A DNA stretch of 64,000 nucleotides, from positions 241,439-305,438 of the forward strand of contig CALGMR010000002.1 of assembly GCA_937958815.1 (NCBI GenBank). The letters are read 5' to 3'. Positions 33,301 through 43,300 of the stretch are shown in pieces. Position 1 is the stretch's first letter. Each line of letters starts with the position of its first letter. Under the pieces are notes generated by a model, which worked only from the letters and a program-made list of their open reading frames with translations, was not told the DNA's origin and did no database searches. This DNA comes from an uncultured Rhizobiaceae group bacterium (GTDB lineage Bacteria > Pseudomonadota > Alphaproteobacteria > Rhizobiales > Rhizobiaceae). The translations under genes and the position numbers were made by a program.

Positions 33301-34873
33301 GTGTTTTGGCTACACACGCGTATCAACCGTCAAACAAGGTGAGGGAGTGTCCCTAGAAGCCCAAAAAGAAGCCATACAAGCATTTGCAGACAGAAACGAC
33401 CTGATTATTACCCAATGGTTTGAAGAGCGCGAGACAGCCGCAAAATCAGGTCGCCCAATCTTCAACACTATGATCAAGCAACTGCGTCTGCGAAAAGCGT
33501 CAGGTGTGATCATTCACAAGATTGACCGCTCAGCGCGGAACTTTTCTGATTGGGCCAAAATTGGTGATCTGTCCGACAGCGGAATTGATGTTCACTTTAC
33601 CACTGAAAGTCTGGATTTCAAATCACGGGGAGGGCGACTAACTGCTGACATTCAGGCGGTTATTGCAGCCGACTATATTCGTAACCTTCGCCAAGAAACA
33701 ATCAAAGGAATTGATGGTCGACTCAAGCAGGGCCTGTATCCCTTCAAAGCGCCGATTGGGTATCTTGATAACGGTGGTGGCAAAGCCAAGACGATTGATC
33801 CAGTAAATGGGCCTTTAGTGCGTCGTTTGTTTGAGCTGTACGCAAGCGGTGAACACTCATTGTGGTCGTTGGTTGATCAATCTCGGTCAATGGGTATTCG
33901 AAATACTAAAGGAACACTGATTGGGAAGACATGCATTGAAAATATGCTGGCCAATCCGTTCTATATTGGTCTGATGTACCTTTCACGAACCAACCGCACC
34001 TACAAAGGTATCCATGAACCATTGATATCTCATTCGCTGTTCAAGCAGGTGGCAGATGTTCGGTCGGGCAAATGGGTGAAAAAGATTACGAAGCATCAAT
34101 TCACGTTCCGTCGCGTATTCAAGTGCAAAGCCTGCAACACTGCTGTTATCGGTGAACGTCAAAAGGGGCACGTCTACTACCGTTGTCACACAAAACAATG
34201 CTCGCCCGGCACGTTAAAGGAAGAGCAGATTGAGCAATTGGTACTTTCAAGTTTGGAAAATTTTGTCCTTCCAGAATGCGCGCGCATTCAACTGGATCAG
34301 AACTTTGATCATGTGGCTCAAACCTTAATCAAGAAAAACACACAAAACACACAGTCGATGCAACTGGCTCAATTGGAAGAGCGGAAAAGTCGACTGGTAG
34401 ATGCGTTGGTGGACGGTTTGATCAGCAAAGATGTCTATGAAGAGCGCAATTCAAAGCTGATTTTTCAGATCAGTGAATTGCGGGAAAAGTCGGAAAATTC
34501 GATGAAACCAGAGGCTATCGCAGACCACCTGTCAAAAACACGCGAACTCTTCAAAAGCCTTTATTCTACTTACTTTTTTGCCAAACCAGACGAAAAACGC
34601 CAAATGCTGAAAATCCTGTACGCGAACCGCGTTACAGAAGGCACAAAGCTATATATAGAGCCGCGAAATTGGCTTATTGAGGTCTCAGAAACGCTTGGTT
34701 TCCGGTCGGGTGCCCTAGACCGCTCAACAAAGCGAAAGGGTAACGATATGCCGGAAGGTGCAATCGCAGGTTTCATTGAGCTATGGGAAAGACCAGAGTT
34801 GCAAACGTTGCTATTGATTCAGGCGCAGGTAACAGGGCGTACTGCTGATCCCTGCGCATCTCTTGATGGCTAA
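33281..34873 (+). CDS. Large serine recombinase
   Basis: A 530-residue protein. The resolvase domain opens with CFGYTRVSTVKQ (nucleophile Ser15) and continues with VIIHKIDRSARNFSDW. A recombinase domain follows (LYPFKAPIGYLDNGGG and NPFYIGLMYLSRTN). A zinc ribbon is seen in FKCKACNTAVIG and YRCHTKQCSPGTLKEEQIE. The C-terminal third contains a coiled coil. Such enzymes integrate or excise elements without host factors. ATG 33281 is preferred over 33215. It may mark a smaller element nested in island 1. Confidence 0.92.
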   Translation: MKTTQNECFGYTRVSTVKQGEGVSLEAQKEAIQAFADRNDLIITQWFEERETAAKSGRPIFNTMIKQLRLRKASGVIIHKIDRSARNFSDWAKIGDLSDSGIDVHFTTESLDFKSRGGRLTADIQAVIAADYIRNLRQETIKGIDGRLKQGLYPFKAPIGYLDNGGGKAKTIDPVNGPLVRRLFELYASGEHSLWSLVDQSRSMGIRNTKGTLIGKTCIENMLANPFYIGLMYLSRTNRTYKGIHEPLISHSLFKQVADVRSGKWVKKITKHQFTFRRVFKCKACNTAVIGERQKGHVYYRCHTKQCSPGTLKEEQIEQLVLSSLENFVLPECARIQLDQNFDHVAQTLIKKNTQNTQSMQLAQLEERKSRLVDALVDGLISKDVYEERNSKLIFQISELREKSENSMKPEAIADHLSKTRELFKSLYSTYFFAKPDEKRQMLKILYANRVTEGTKLYIEPRNWLIEVSETLGFRSGALDRSTKRKGNDMPEGAIAGFIELWERPELQTLLLIQAQVTGRTADPCASLDG

Positions 34874-35126
34874 ATGGCCTCAATTGAGTTTTTAGGTAAC
34901 GGTGGATGAATCTCTACAAATTGAAATACCAAAGGTCACAAATCACGATCATATATAAAAGCCACAAAAAGTGTAGATTTGGTGATTTGAATACGTCAAA
35001 TATGAGAGCTCGAACTGTGTATTGTTTATAGAATTTGATTTATTAATTTGAAAATATTTCAAATTTCGAATACTGATTCCTCTATTTTGCAAGGTATAGC
35101 AAGTGTCACAACAGTCAATAAATTCG
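34874..35126. other. AT-rich intergenic segment
   Basis: About 250 bp of AT-rich sequence (runs such as ATTTATTAATTTGAAAATAT near 35040) upstream of the lipoprotein/giant-protein operon. It probably holds their promoter. No ORF is supported. Confidence 0.4.
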
Positions 35127-36212
35127 ATGAAGCGCAAATTGGGTCTGCTCCCAACTATTTTGACCGTTGTTGCGACGCTCCTGTTGGTAGGTTGTTGGAA
35201 ACAGGAGGCCACTTTTAACTTGAAAACGATCGAACGCGTGCAAATGTTTAAACATATGGTCGGATTTCAGATTCAAAAGGACGGCCATCGAGTTTCGATT
35301 TTGCACAATCGCCATGATCAGACCACTTCAAAGCTTAATATTGATGGTTACAATGTGCACGCACCTATCTTTTTGAATGGTGGCACCGAAATACTTTTGT
35401 CGGCCGTACCAGGTGATCTACAACAAGTTGAGGTTGACAAAGTACCAACAAGTCAAATCTTAAATTGTAATTTGCAAACACATCGATGCAGTAAGTTGTT
35501 TGATTTTGATGGGATCGTATCTAGCATCAAAAATGTTCCTGGTGGAGCAGTATTCGTCGGTAATGTACCTGTGAAAATCGACACTTTTTGGCTGTATGGA
35601 AAGTCAAATTTTTATTTTTGGGACGGCGAAGCAGTCTCACAATTGACCCAGTTCAATTCTGTTCAGCTGAGGAATCTTAATATTTTCGGAGACAGTTTGA
35701 TATTCTCAGTACGGAATGCAGTTCCTAGTGGCATCGATGTGGCTCTGAGTGATGCTATGAAGGGTAATAAAACAGGAATAATGTCAGTGAAGTTAAATGA
35801 ATTGTCTCCAAAGAAACCCTTAGCCACTCAAAATATCTTGGAGTTTATAAGAACTAACAGCAGTTATGACGGTAGCGTTTCTTTCGCAGAAAGTTCTACC
35901 AACCCAGCGCTGGTTTCATACTATGACAATGATCAAAATTCTGAACAATCTTTGTCAAAAAGTGAACATCGTCTATTGATATGGGATTCTCTAAATAGAG
36001 TTCCAGTTTACAGCAACAAAATTGATACAATATTTAATTTTACAGACTTATTTGAAATTTGTAATGGTACTTTGGGTTTTGTAACTGTTCCAAAAAAATC
36101 AAAAAAAATTAAAATTAAAAATTTTTCCATAGAAAAAAAAGCATTGATGAATTACGATCTGATTTTGGAGGATGTTGATAGTTTAAATCTGAGGATTTTC
36201 ACTACAAAATAG
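35127..36212 (+). CDS. Lipoprotein of unknown function, partner of the giant RTX-like protein
   Basis: A 361-residue protein starting MKRKLGLLPTILTVVATLLL, with lipobox LLVGC, so it is probably lipid-anchored. The mature part is beta-rich, with pairs of strands around WLYGKSNFYFWDGEAVSQLT, suggesting a propeller-like fold. No family is recognised. The start at ATG 35127 keeps the positive n-region adjacent to the hydrophobic core; the GTG at 35103 is possible. The giant-protein gene begins 17 bp downstream, so the two are one operon, and this could be its chaperone, receptor or immunity factor (inference). Confidence 0.7.
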   Translation: MKRKLGLLPTILTVVATLLLVGCWKQEATFNLKTIERVQMFKHMVGFQIQKDGHRVSILHNRHDQTTSKLNIDGYNVHAPIFLNGGTEILLSAVPGDLQQVEVDKVPTSQILNCNLQTHRCSKLFDFDGIVSSIKNVPGGAVFVGNVPVKIDTFWLYGKSNFYFWDGEAVSQLTQFNSVQLRNLNIFGDSLIFSVRNAVPSGIDVALSDAMKGNKTGIMSVKLNELSPKKPLATQNILEFIRTNSSYDGSVSFAESSTNPALVSYYDNDQNSEQSLSKSEHRLLIWDSLNRVPVYSNKIDTIFNFTDLFEICNGTLGFVTVPKKSKKIKIKNFSIEKKALMNYDLILEDVDSLNLRIFTTK

Positions 36213-36229
36213 TGTTGAGGGAAAAATAG

Positions 36230-39200
36230 ATGGGTTCTAGAATCGTGTTCGACACGCGGGGGGCAAATGCGCACCCTAATGGAAATGTAAGAACGGCTCT
36301 AATTGGAACTTACGGAAACTATGGTGGTGAAGGTTGGACTGGAGGTGCATGGGGCGGCTCATTCAATGTTGCGTATATAGATGCATTAGATGCACTTTTT
36401 TACGCTCATGACCTTGGATATGAGGCGGGAGATGTTCTCGGCGCAGATATTGCGTTGTTACAAGGGCTTGATGCGCTTAAGCGAGATCCAAATTCAATAT
36501 GGAACGACGGAACTTTGTCGCCACATGTGAAATTTTGGGCGGAGTATCAAGTTGAGACGTATTTCAACTTTGTAGTTTCACAAGCGCTATATTCAGAAAT
36601 TATGAATGATCAGATTGCGCGAGGGATAAACCCTTTATCTCCTGAAGCTCAGGAAGAATCCTATGCGTATGTAATTGATAGAATAGGAATTGACGAAGGA
36701 GATAGCTTTTTTGATTTTTTGTTTAGTGGTATCGCTGAACTAAGACTTGCTTTTTTGGAAGATATTGAATCCAACATTGATTTCTTGGGCCCACTGATCG
36801 AGCTCTTCGGCTTCATGACGAACAGGTCGGACCCACTCATAATTGATCTTGATGGCGATGGTGTGAATACTACATCTGTGGAAGATTCCTCGGCCACATT
36901 TGACCTAGACAATAATGGTTCAGAAGAAACTGTTGGTTGGTTTGAGGCCGAAGATGGTGCAATTGCACATGATTGGAAAGGCACTTCAAATGCCGATGGG
37001 TCTGTGATGGGTAATGGTCGAATTCAAGACCGTTCTGAATTGTTTGCGACGTTTGCAGAGCTCAGTCGCCATGATGTAAATGGCGATGGCGTGTTGGATG
37101 CCAATGATGTTGCTGCTGAAGCAGACACAGATGTGAATGGCGATGGGGTCATCGATGAAAATGACAAGGTTCAACCAACCGTCATAGGTGATTTTGATGG
37201 AAACGGCACCCTGGAAACGATTGCTGTTGGCTGGGATCAATTGCAAGTCTGGATTGATGCCGACAGCGATGGAAACACCGATGATGGTGAACTCCATTCA
37301 TTTGAAGAGCTTGGCATTACTTCCATTGATCTCGACGCAACGAAGTTGGACATCGAAAACAATGACAACATCATCAATTCGGAATCTACCGTAACATTTG
37401 ATGATGGAACTAGTTCTGTCGTTAACGGTGTCGACTTCAATAGGGATACGCTTAACCAAAGCTATCAACCACAGATCGAAGCCCTTGATCTCTCTCCAGA
37501 TCGTCTCGCAGATAGACTTGATGTGTTCACCCTACCGCAGTTGCAAGGTGTTGGTAACGTACCTCATTTGATGATTGCAGCATTGGCTGACGATGATGTA
37601 TTGAATGCATGGCGTGCGGTGGGCAATTATGAAGGCGGAAGCCCCGCAGAGTTCAGAAGCCTTGTCGAGGAATTGTTGCTCACTTGGAGCGGTGGAGATG
37701 ATTTGGCGCAGGAATACCGTGGCACGGTTCCTGGCTCTATCTTGAATGCAATCGAAGAGTTTTTGGGTGTTGAGTACCCAAGACCGGATGAAACTCTGAG
37801 AAGTTTTGCTCAAACTGAGTTGGCCCTCGATGCTTGGGGTGGTTTCGTTGATGCAGTGACGCTTCGTTTCTACGTACAAAATCAGGACACAGAATCAGCA
37901 CGAGAAACTGATGTCTCGTATGACTTCACACAGGATAAATTCGAGGGAGATTGGAATGATATTCTCTCAAATTTGGAAGCCGCGTATACTGACGTGGATA
38001 TTACTGCAGACGACAAAAAAGCAATACTAAGCCTCTTTGATGGAATTTTTTCTGCGACTACCCGAGAAGGTGAAAGTCAAGACTTGAACGCTGCCGTTCG
38101 AGTTCAGGAGATACTTTCTGAAATCAATACACTAGATCCAACTGCAGAGTTTTTTGAAGAGTTTGTCATTGGCTATTCAGATGGTCCTAACGATCCGGAG
38201 ACTTCGATAACGACAAACAGTAATGGCTCGACGGTCTCAATTACATATTACCCACCTGGTGTTGATTTTGACACTCGTGAATTCGGGGTGAACTCAATTC
38301 AAAGTTACAGCACTATCTTTGACCGGACCGATATGGACCCAGACCGCTTATCGGATTGGACAAACGATGCTCTTCTTATTGGGAATAGCGGCGCAGACGT
38401 TTTCGATGTGTCAGCAGCATTTAACGCTCTTGGCAGTCAAACCCTGGTGCGTAACAACAATATACAGGGGGAAAGCACACTTTATGTTGGAAGTGCGATT
38501 AATCTGGAATTCTCACGGGACGCTACAAACCTTATCATTAGAAATTTAGAAACAGACGCAACGGTTTTGGTCGAAAGATATTTTGGCACTTCCGTATATG
38601 GAGTAAGTTATGTGCTGTTTGACGGTGTTTATGGGTCTTTGAGTTCCTCAGGCGCAACTCCTTTAAACCAACTACCAGCCATAGGTTTAGAAGCCATAAT
38701 CAATTATGATGATCCAGGGGAAGTGCAAAGTTTCTTGGATAATTCTTGGAATTATGCAGAGACTATTGAAAATGCTTGGTACAGAGGTTCGGATCTGGCT
38801 GACTATATTCAAGGGTCTGGACGTGGAGCTCCCTCTGGCAATGAGACATTTGTTGGGGGCTTAGGTGATGATATTATTGCTGGCTCAGCGGGTGGAGACA
38901 CATACATATACCGCTTAGGCGATGGTAATGACACTATTGATGATTCTGGTTCTTCGTTAAATGCAGCTCCTGACGTCCTGGTGCTTGAAGATATTTTCAG
39001 CGATCAAGTCGAACTGTTTCGAAGAGGCAATGACTTGATCGTTCTCCTTCTTGAATCGCGTCAAGAGATCACGATTGAAAGGCAATTTCTGCTGGGCAAC
39101 ATAGTTCTCGGAATTGAAGAGATTCAGTTTGCCGACGATGTCACCTACACCAGAGGGGATATCAACAATTCTCTGGTCTTTTCGGGAACTGACGGTTCTG

Positions 39201-41773
39201 ACTTGATCAATCCTCCAAACAGATCAGAAACACTCGTTGGAGGAACTGGCGATGACATCTTGAGCGGAAGCCGAGCTTCCGATACCTATATCTATGAGTT
39301 TGGAGATGGCAATGATGTGATCTTTGATAGCTCCATTTCGGGCACAAATGCCATTGATGTTCTTGAACTTGTCGATTTGAATTTCACAGACATTGCACTT
39401 CAGCGTGATGGTGAAAACCTTACGATAATCGTCCAGAGTACTGGAGAAGAGATTACAGTTGTCAAACAGTTCATATCAGGCTTTAGAAGCGCAGGCCTTG
39501 AGCAGATTGTGTTTGCCAATGGTGATGTTTGGGATCGTGATGAAATCGACATTCGCATCAATGCTCCAAGGGTTGATGCTGGGATAGGTATTCAAACCAC
39601 TCAAGAAGATACTGAATGGCAGTTTGAGATTTCAGAAGATGCATTTGTGGACCCAGATGGTCAAACTTTGGAATATTCTGCCGAGTTGACAAATGGCGAA
39701 GAGTTGCCGGATTGGATCACATTTGATGGCAGTGTGTTTACAGGTACGCCCCCACTCAATTTCAACGGCGAGTTACAAATAGCACTGACTGCAAGTGACG
39801 GCACGCGGGAGACGGTTAGCGAGTTCATCCTTAATGTTGAACCAGTAAATGATGTACCAGAGATTTCAACTGAGTTACTTGACGTGTCTTCAATGGAAGA
39901 CGAGCAGATTGACTTTACAATTCCTGCTGCCAGCTTCGTGGACGCTGACGGAGATACTTTAGTTCTATCTGCCACTCTTGCAGACGGTGCAGAGCTTCCA
40001 TCGTGGTTGGTGTTTGATCCCAATGATCGTTCATTTTCCGGAATACCTCCCTTGAACTTCAACGGAAGTCTCTCAATTGTAGTTTCTGCTAGTGATGGTG
40101 AAACTAATGTAAGTGATACATTCGATCTCGACATAGTGCCTGCGAATGATGCCCCTGTTGCTACCAGTGACAGAAGTGGCATGCTTGCAGGAATTTCTGG
40201 CCAGTTTAATGTAACACTTGACGATTTCGACGTGGATGGAGACTCCATTTCACTGGTAGGTTTGAATGGGGTTGCCGTTTCGAGTGGATACTCGACTACC
40301 TTAGAATCGGGTGCCATTGTCAGTATTACGAGCAATAATGCAATTCAGTTTAATACCAATGGAGCTTACGGATATCTTGCTGCAGGAGAAAGCGTCATTG
40401 AGAATTTCACCTATACGATATCTGATGATAGTGGAGCTACTTCAACTGCGGAGTTCAACCTAACAATAACAGGTCAAAATGATGCTCCTGTTCTTGTAAC
40501 TCAGCTTATGGATCAATCAAGTTTTGAAGACCAAGAGATTAGTTTCACGATTCCAGCAGATACGTTTGCCGATATTGATGGCGATGACCTTACACTGCAA
40601 GCTACTTTGAGCGACGGTTCAGACCTTCCAACATGGCTCACTTTTGATACTCAAACACTGACGTTTTCAGGTACACCACCACTCAACATCAACGGTGATT
40701 TGTCGATAACGGTTACCGCCAGTGATGGTGAATTTGAGGTGAGTGATACGTTCGATCTGACCGTCCAATCGGTCAACGATGCGCCAGCAGTGTCAGCTCC
40801 GTTAGAAAATCTGATTTATGCAAATGGAGAAGTTGTAAGCTTTGCCATACCCAACGATGCGTTCAGTGATGTGGACGGAGACACACTAACAATTAGTGCT
40901 TCACTGAGTGATGGGGCTGATCTTCCAGAATGGTTGACCTTTGATAATCAATCTTTGCAATTTACTGGTGAGCCACCAAGTGACTTCTCTGGAGTGTTGA
41001 CGGTGCAGCTCAGTGCATCCGATGGTTCACTTGACGCTACCAATACATTTGACATTGAGGTCTTGCCAGGCGAGGGCGATGCCAGCGGATTTGAGTTGGG
41101 AGCAGTCAACGATTTCTACAACCCTGCTTGGGGTGGTGGTTTCATGGTCACCTTTGATTACACCATTAATAACAACTCTGTTGTTGATGACAGTATATCC
41201 GCTTGGATGATAGACAGTGGATACACTGGCGATGGTACGATTATGAACGCCTGGGCCACAGGTTTTCCAGGTGGTGCTTCGTTCAATGCTGAGGACGGGA
41301 CGTTTGGCAATACGTCGCAAAACTATCAACCCGAATTGTTAGAAGGGACGAGGTTTGCTGTAACATTCCAAGTCGATGGAGCTGGCTTTGATGAAAATGA
41401 TTTCGCTCCAGAATTTTTTGATGAAGACCCAGAGCTCTTCCTAGCCAGTGCTGACGACGTTATGATTGATGCAGCACCTACTAACGATTGGGGCTCAGGA
41501 TTTGTGCAAAATGTGGAAGTCACAAACACTTCTCAGAACGTGATTGATCAATGGTCAGTTATTCTTGATTTGCCAGATGATGGCGACATCCAATTGAACA
41601 ATGTTTGGGGAGCTACCGCTGAAACCTTAGCGAACGGCGACATTCAATTTACGGGTCTTTCTTGGAATGAAAGTATTGATCCAAGTGGGACGTCTAACTT
41701 TGGTTTTGTGGCGAGCTATACTAATCTGGAAGAAGTTCAATTTGAGGATGATGACTTTGTTTGGAGTGTTTAA
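36230..41773 (+). CDS. Giant secreted protein: PLA2-like head, Ca-binding/RTX, CADG repeats, CBM2-like tail (1847 aa)
   Basis: The N-terminus has GGEGWTGGAW followed by AYIDALDALFYAHDLGYE, with His60-Asp61 in a phospholipase A2-like pattern. Residues about 200-400 hold EF-hand or dockerin-like loops (DLDGDGVN, DVNGDGVLDANDV). RTX-type blocks (FVGGLGDDIIAGSAGGDTY, LGDGNDTI) lie at about 870-1110. Four cadherin/dystroglycan-like repeats (about 1120-1617) each contain forms of LPSWLVFD and PPLNFNG. Two CBM2-like beta modules end the protein (WGSGFVQNVEVTNTSQNVID, FGFVAS). There is no signal peptide, so a type I exporter encoded elsewhere is likely. ATG has GAGGGAAAA upstream. Confidence 0.85.
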   Translation: MGSRIVFDTRGANAHPNGNVRTALIGTYGNYGGEGWTGGAWGGSFNVAYIDALDALFYAHDLGYEAGDVLGADIALLQGLDALKRDPNSIWNDGTLSPHVKFWAEYQVETYFNFVVSQALYSEIMNDQIARGINPLSPEAQEESYAYVIDRIGIDEGDSFFDFLFSGIAELRLAFLEDIESNIDFLGPLIELFGFMTNRSDPLIIDLDGDGVNTTSVEDSSATFDLDNNGSEETVGWFEAEDGAIAHDWKGTSNADGSVMGNGRIQDRSELFATFAELSRHDVNGDGVLDANDVAAEADTDVNGDGVIDENDKVQPTVIGDFDGNGTLETIAVGWDQLQVWIDADSDGNTDDGELHSFEELGITSIDLDATKLDIENNDNIINSESTVTFDDGTSSVVNGVDFNRDTLNQSYQPQIEALDLSPDRLADRLDVFTLPQLQGVGNVPHLMIAALADDDVLNAWRAVGNYEGGSPAEFRSLVEELLLTWSGGDDLAQEYRGTVPGSILNAIEEFLGVEYPRPDETLRSFAQTELALDAWGGFVDAVTLRFYVQNQDTESARETDVSYDFTQDKFEGDWNDILSNLEAAYTDVDITADDKKAILSLFDGIFSATTREGESQDLNAAVRVQEILSEINTLDPTAEFFEEFVIGYSDGPNDPETSITTNSNGSTVSITYYPPGVDFDTREFGVNSIQSYSTIFDRTDMDPDRLSDWTNDALLIGNSGADVFDVSAAFNALGSQTLVRNNNIQGESTLYVGSAINLEFSRDATNLIIRNLETDATVLVERYFGTSVYGVSYVLFDGVYGSLSSSGATPLNQLPAIGLEAIINYDDPGEVQSFLDNSWNYAETIENAWYRGSDLADYIQGSGRGAPSGNETFVGGLGDDIIAGSAGGDTYIYRLGDGNDTIDDSGSSLNAAPDVLVLEDIFSDQVELFRRGNDLIVLLLESRQEITIERQFLLGNIVLGIEEIQFADDVTYTRGDINNSLVFSGTDGSDLINPPNRSETLVGGTGDDILSGSRASDTYIYEFGDGNDVIFDSSISGTNAIDVLELVDLNFTDIALQRDGENLTIIVQSTGEEITVVKQFISGFRSAGLEQIVFANGDVWDRDEIDIRINAPRVDAGIGIQTTQEDTEWQFEISEDAFVDPDGQTLEYSAELTNGEELPDWITFDGSVFTGTPPLNFNGELQIALTASDGTRETVSEFILNVEPVNDVPEISTELLDVSSMEDEQIDFTIPAASFVDADGDTLVLSATLADGAELPSWLVFDPNDRSFSGIPPLNFNGSLSIVVSASDGETNVSDTFDLDIVPANDAPVATSDRSGMLAGISGQFNVTLDDFDVDGDSISLVGLNGVAVSSGYSTTLESGAIVSITSNNAIQFNTNGAYGYLAAGESVIENFTYTISDDSGATSTAEFNLTITGQNDAPVLVTQLMDQSSFEDQEISFTIPADTFADIDGDDLTLQATLSDGSDLPTWLTFDTQTLTFSGTPPLNINGDLSITVTASDGEFEVSDTFDLTVQSVNDAPAVSAPLENLIYANGEVVSFAIPNDAFSDVDGDTLTISASLSDGADLPEWLTFDNQSLQFTGEPPSDFSGVLTVQLSASDGSLDATNTFDIEVLPGEGDASGFELGAVNDFYNPAWGGGFMVTFDYTINNNSVVDDSISAWMIDSGYTGDGTIMNAWATGFPGGASFNAEDGTFGNTSQNYQPELLEGTRFAVTFQVDGAGFDENDFAPEFFDEDPELFLASADDVMIDAAPTNDWGSGFVQNVEVTNTSQNVIDQWSVILDLPDDGDIQLNNVWGATAETLANGDIQFTGLSWNESIDPSGTSNFGFVASYTNLEEVQFEDDDFVWSV

Positions 41774-42088
41774 TTACACCATTGTGACTGTCCCGTCTGC
41801 TTACCATGCCAATCCAGAGCTGTAGATTTGAGCGGTGTGTCTGACGACAAGTTCAATAGGTGAGCCGATAATATAAACACAACAAAACCCGCTATTTAAA
41901 ACGGGTTTTGTCTATGCGGCATCAGTTGCTGAATTGAATTCCATCATCAGCAGATGGTATCAACAGAAAATAAATGGCCATAGTCGGGACGAAGTTTCCA
42001 TTTCCGCCCCCGATTGCTCTATGAGAATGGACTTTGTCATGGATTGAGGAAGAGATATAAGTATCTCTGGCAACAACGTCAGGTATAT
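41774..42088. other. Intergenic segment after the giant-protein gene
   Basis: About 315 bp between convergent genes. It contains the terminator at 41882-41911 and otherwise no supported feature. Confidence 0.5.
41882..41911. terminator. Rho-independent terminator of the giant-protein operon
   Basis: Hairpin arms ACAAAACCCG (41882-41891) and CGGGTTTTGT (41902-41911) with a 10-base loop. It lies 108 bp after the stop codon and could act in both directions. Confidence 0.75.
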
Positions 42089-42409
42089 TCAAACCCCAGG
42101 TTCGGGTTCATCTACATACTCAATACCTTCCTGTATTGTCAGAATCTTGATCTCCGAGGCTTGTTTGCGCAGCTTTGCGATCTTGAGATACCCGGGATCA
42201 TTGAAACAAGCTTGTGCAGCTTGTTTGTTTGGCCATTCAACGATAACCATCCGTGAACTACAATCGGTTTGTTCCAACCATTCAATTTCACCACCACGTG
42301 CTAGATATGTTCCTCCATGCTTTCTGACATAGTGGGATGAATGTTTCGCATACTCGCGCATGGTTCTAGGGTCATGCACGGTCATTTGTGCTACGGTATA
42401 TGCTTTCAT
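42089..42409 (-). CDS. DUF1330-family protein
   Basis: A 106-residue ferredoxin-like (dimeric alpha/beta barrel) protein. It opens MKAYTVAQMTVHDPRTMREY; later GGTYLARGGEIEWLEQ and RMVIVEWPNKQAAQACFND are the family's conserved strand-helix units. DUF1330 members are small cytoplasmic proteins without a firmly established reaction. The ATG at 42409 is chosen because the domain starts there; the longer frame to 42448 lacks support. It is a single gene near the accessory genes of island 1. Confidence 0.88.
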   Translation of the reverse strand: MKAYTVAQMTVHDPRTMREYAKHSSHYVRKHGGTYLARGGEIEWLEQTDCSSRMVIVEWPNKQAAQACFNDPGYLKIAKLRKQASEIKILTIQEGIEYVDEPEPGV

Positions 42410-42489
42410 GTTCTTAATTTCTCGCAGGTCTTTGTATTGGTATTTCAAACCACTCAGAGTAACTCCGTGCGGCGGGTCTTTTTGCTCGT

Positions 42490-43242
42490 TTATGCCACTT
42501 GATTGATCACGTTTGTTGGCATCCTTTTTCTTGCTCCATAGGTTTCAATGAAAAAATTAGGATCGAAGCTCGTGTTGAACGCAGCTTCTTCTGCGGTGAG
42601 CCACACCATCCACACGTGGAACGATTGTGAGTGATCTTTCGACGGAAATATCAGGTTGCCTTGTTCGGTATGTCCATATCCAAGACGAGCAGCTAGTCCT
42701 CGCAATATGTTGCTGGGTTCCATGAACCCAACAATGTGAGTAGGCTTCATGTACGCAAGGCTTATGCGAAACACTAATCGGTTCAGCAGCATGGACGAAG
42801 CGTTGCCGCGTAAGCCATACTCGCCGCCTGCAGCCCAGAGTTCGCCATGGTAGGCAATTTGTGAGTCGATGGCAGACGACGTGCCTGACATCTGAACATC
42901 AATATTGTCTGTGTCGAAGTTACTGCATTCGAGCGGAAAGCATGTTCGGTTGTCAGCCAGATATTCACGCAATGACACGCCAGCCAAGTCTATGGTTTTG
43001 ATCGCTTGTGTATGAACAAGATCGTTGTTTTCGTTATAGCCAGCCAACCAAAAACCATCGATTGGTTCATTCTGCGCTGTGTCAACATCAAAGGGAGGTT
43101 TGATTGCAGCTCGTGCTGGCTGAGCTTCGCAGATGTCTTTGAATTTTCTAAAGTCCACTCCGACTTCAAGCCGAATGCCACTGTCTTCAATGATTTGAGT
43201 GATTTGTTCTGTGATTTCATCATGTTCTAGTACAAGATGCAT
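42490..43242 (-). CDS. Hypothetical protein, weakly GNAT-like
   Basis: A 250-residue protein starting MHLVLEHDEITEQITQIIED, with GGAG ten bases upstream. The strand pattern GFWLAGYNENNDLVHTQAIK, and later NRLVFRISLAYMKPTHIVG with LAARLGYGHTE, resembles an acyltransferase fold, but the coenzyme A loop is not clear. It is encoded 58 bp downstream of a LysR-like regulator on the same strand, so the two probably form one unit. The function is unknown. Confidence 0.6.
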   Translation of the reverse strand: MHLVLEHDEITEQITQIIEDSGIRLEVGVDFRKFKDICEAQPARAAIKPPFDVDTAQNEPIDGFWLAGYNENNDLVHTQAIKTIDLAGVSLREYLADNRTCFPLECSNFDTDNIDVQMSGTSSAIDSQIAYHGELWAAGGEYGLRGNASSMLLNRLVFRISLAYMKPTHIVGFMEPSNILRGLAARLGYGHTEQGNLIFPSKDHSQSFHVWMVWLTAEEAAFNTSFDPNFFIETYGARKRMPTNVINQVA

Positions 43243-43300
43243 GGCGAAAGTTCTCCGTTGGTTGCGAGCCAACGACTAATCAGACGTAGCCCTGTGGTGC

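Noticed and set aside
39661..40335. 224-codon minus-strand ORF
   Set aside because: It lies antisense within the CADG repeats of the giant protein and shows only Ser/Pro-rich low-complexity sequence.
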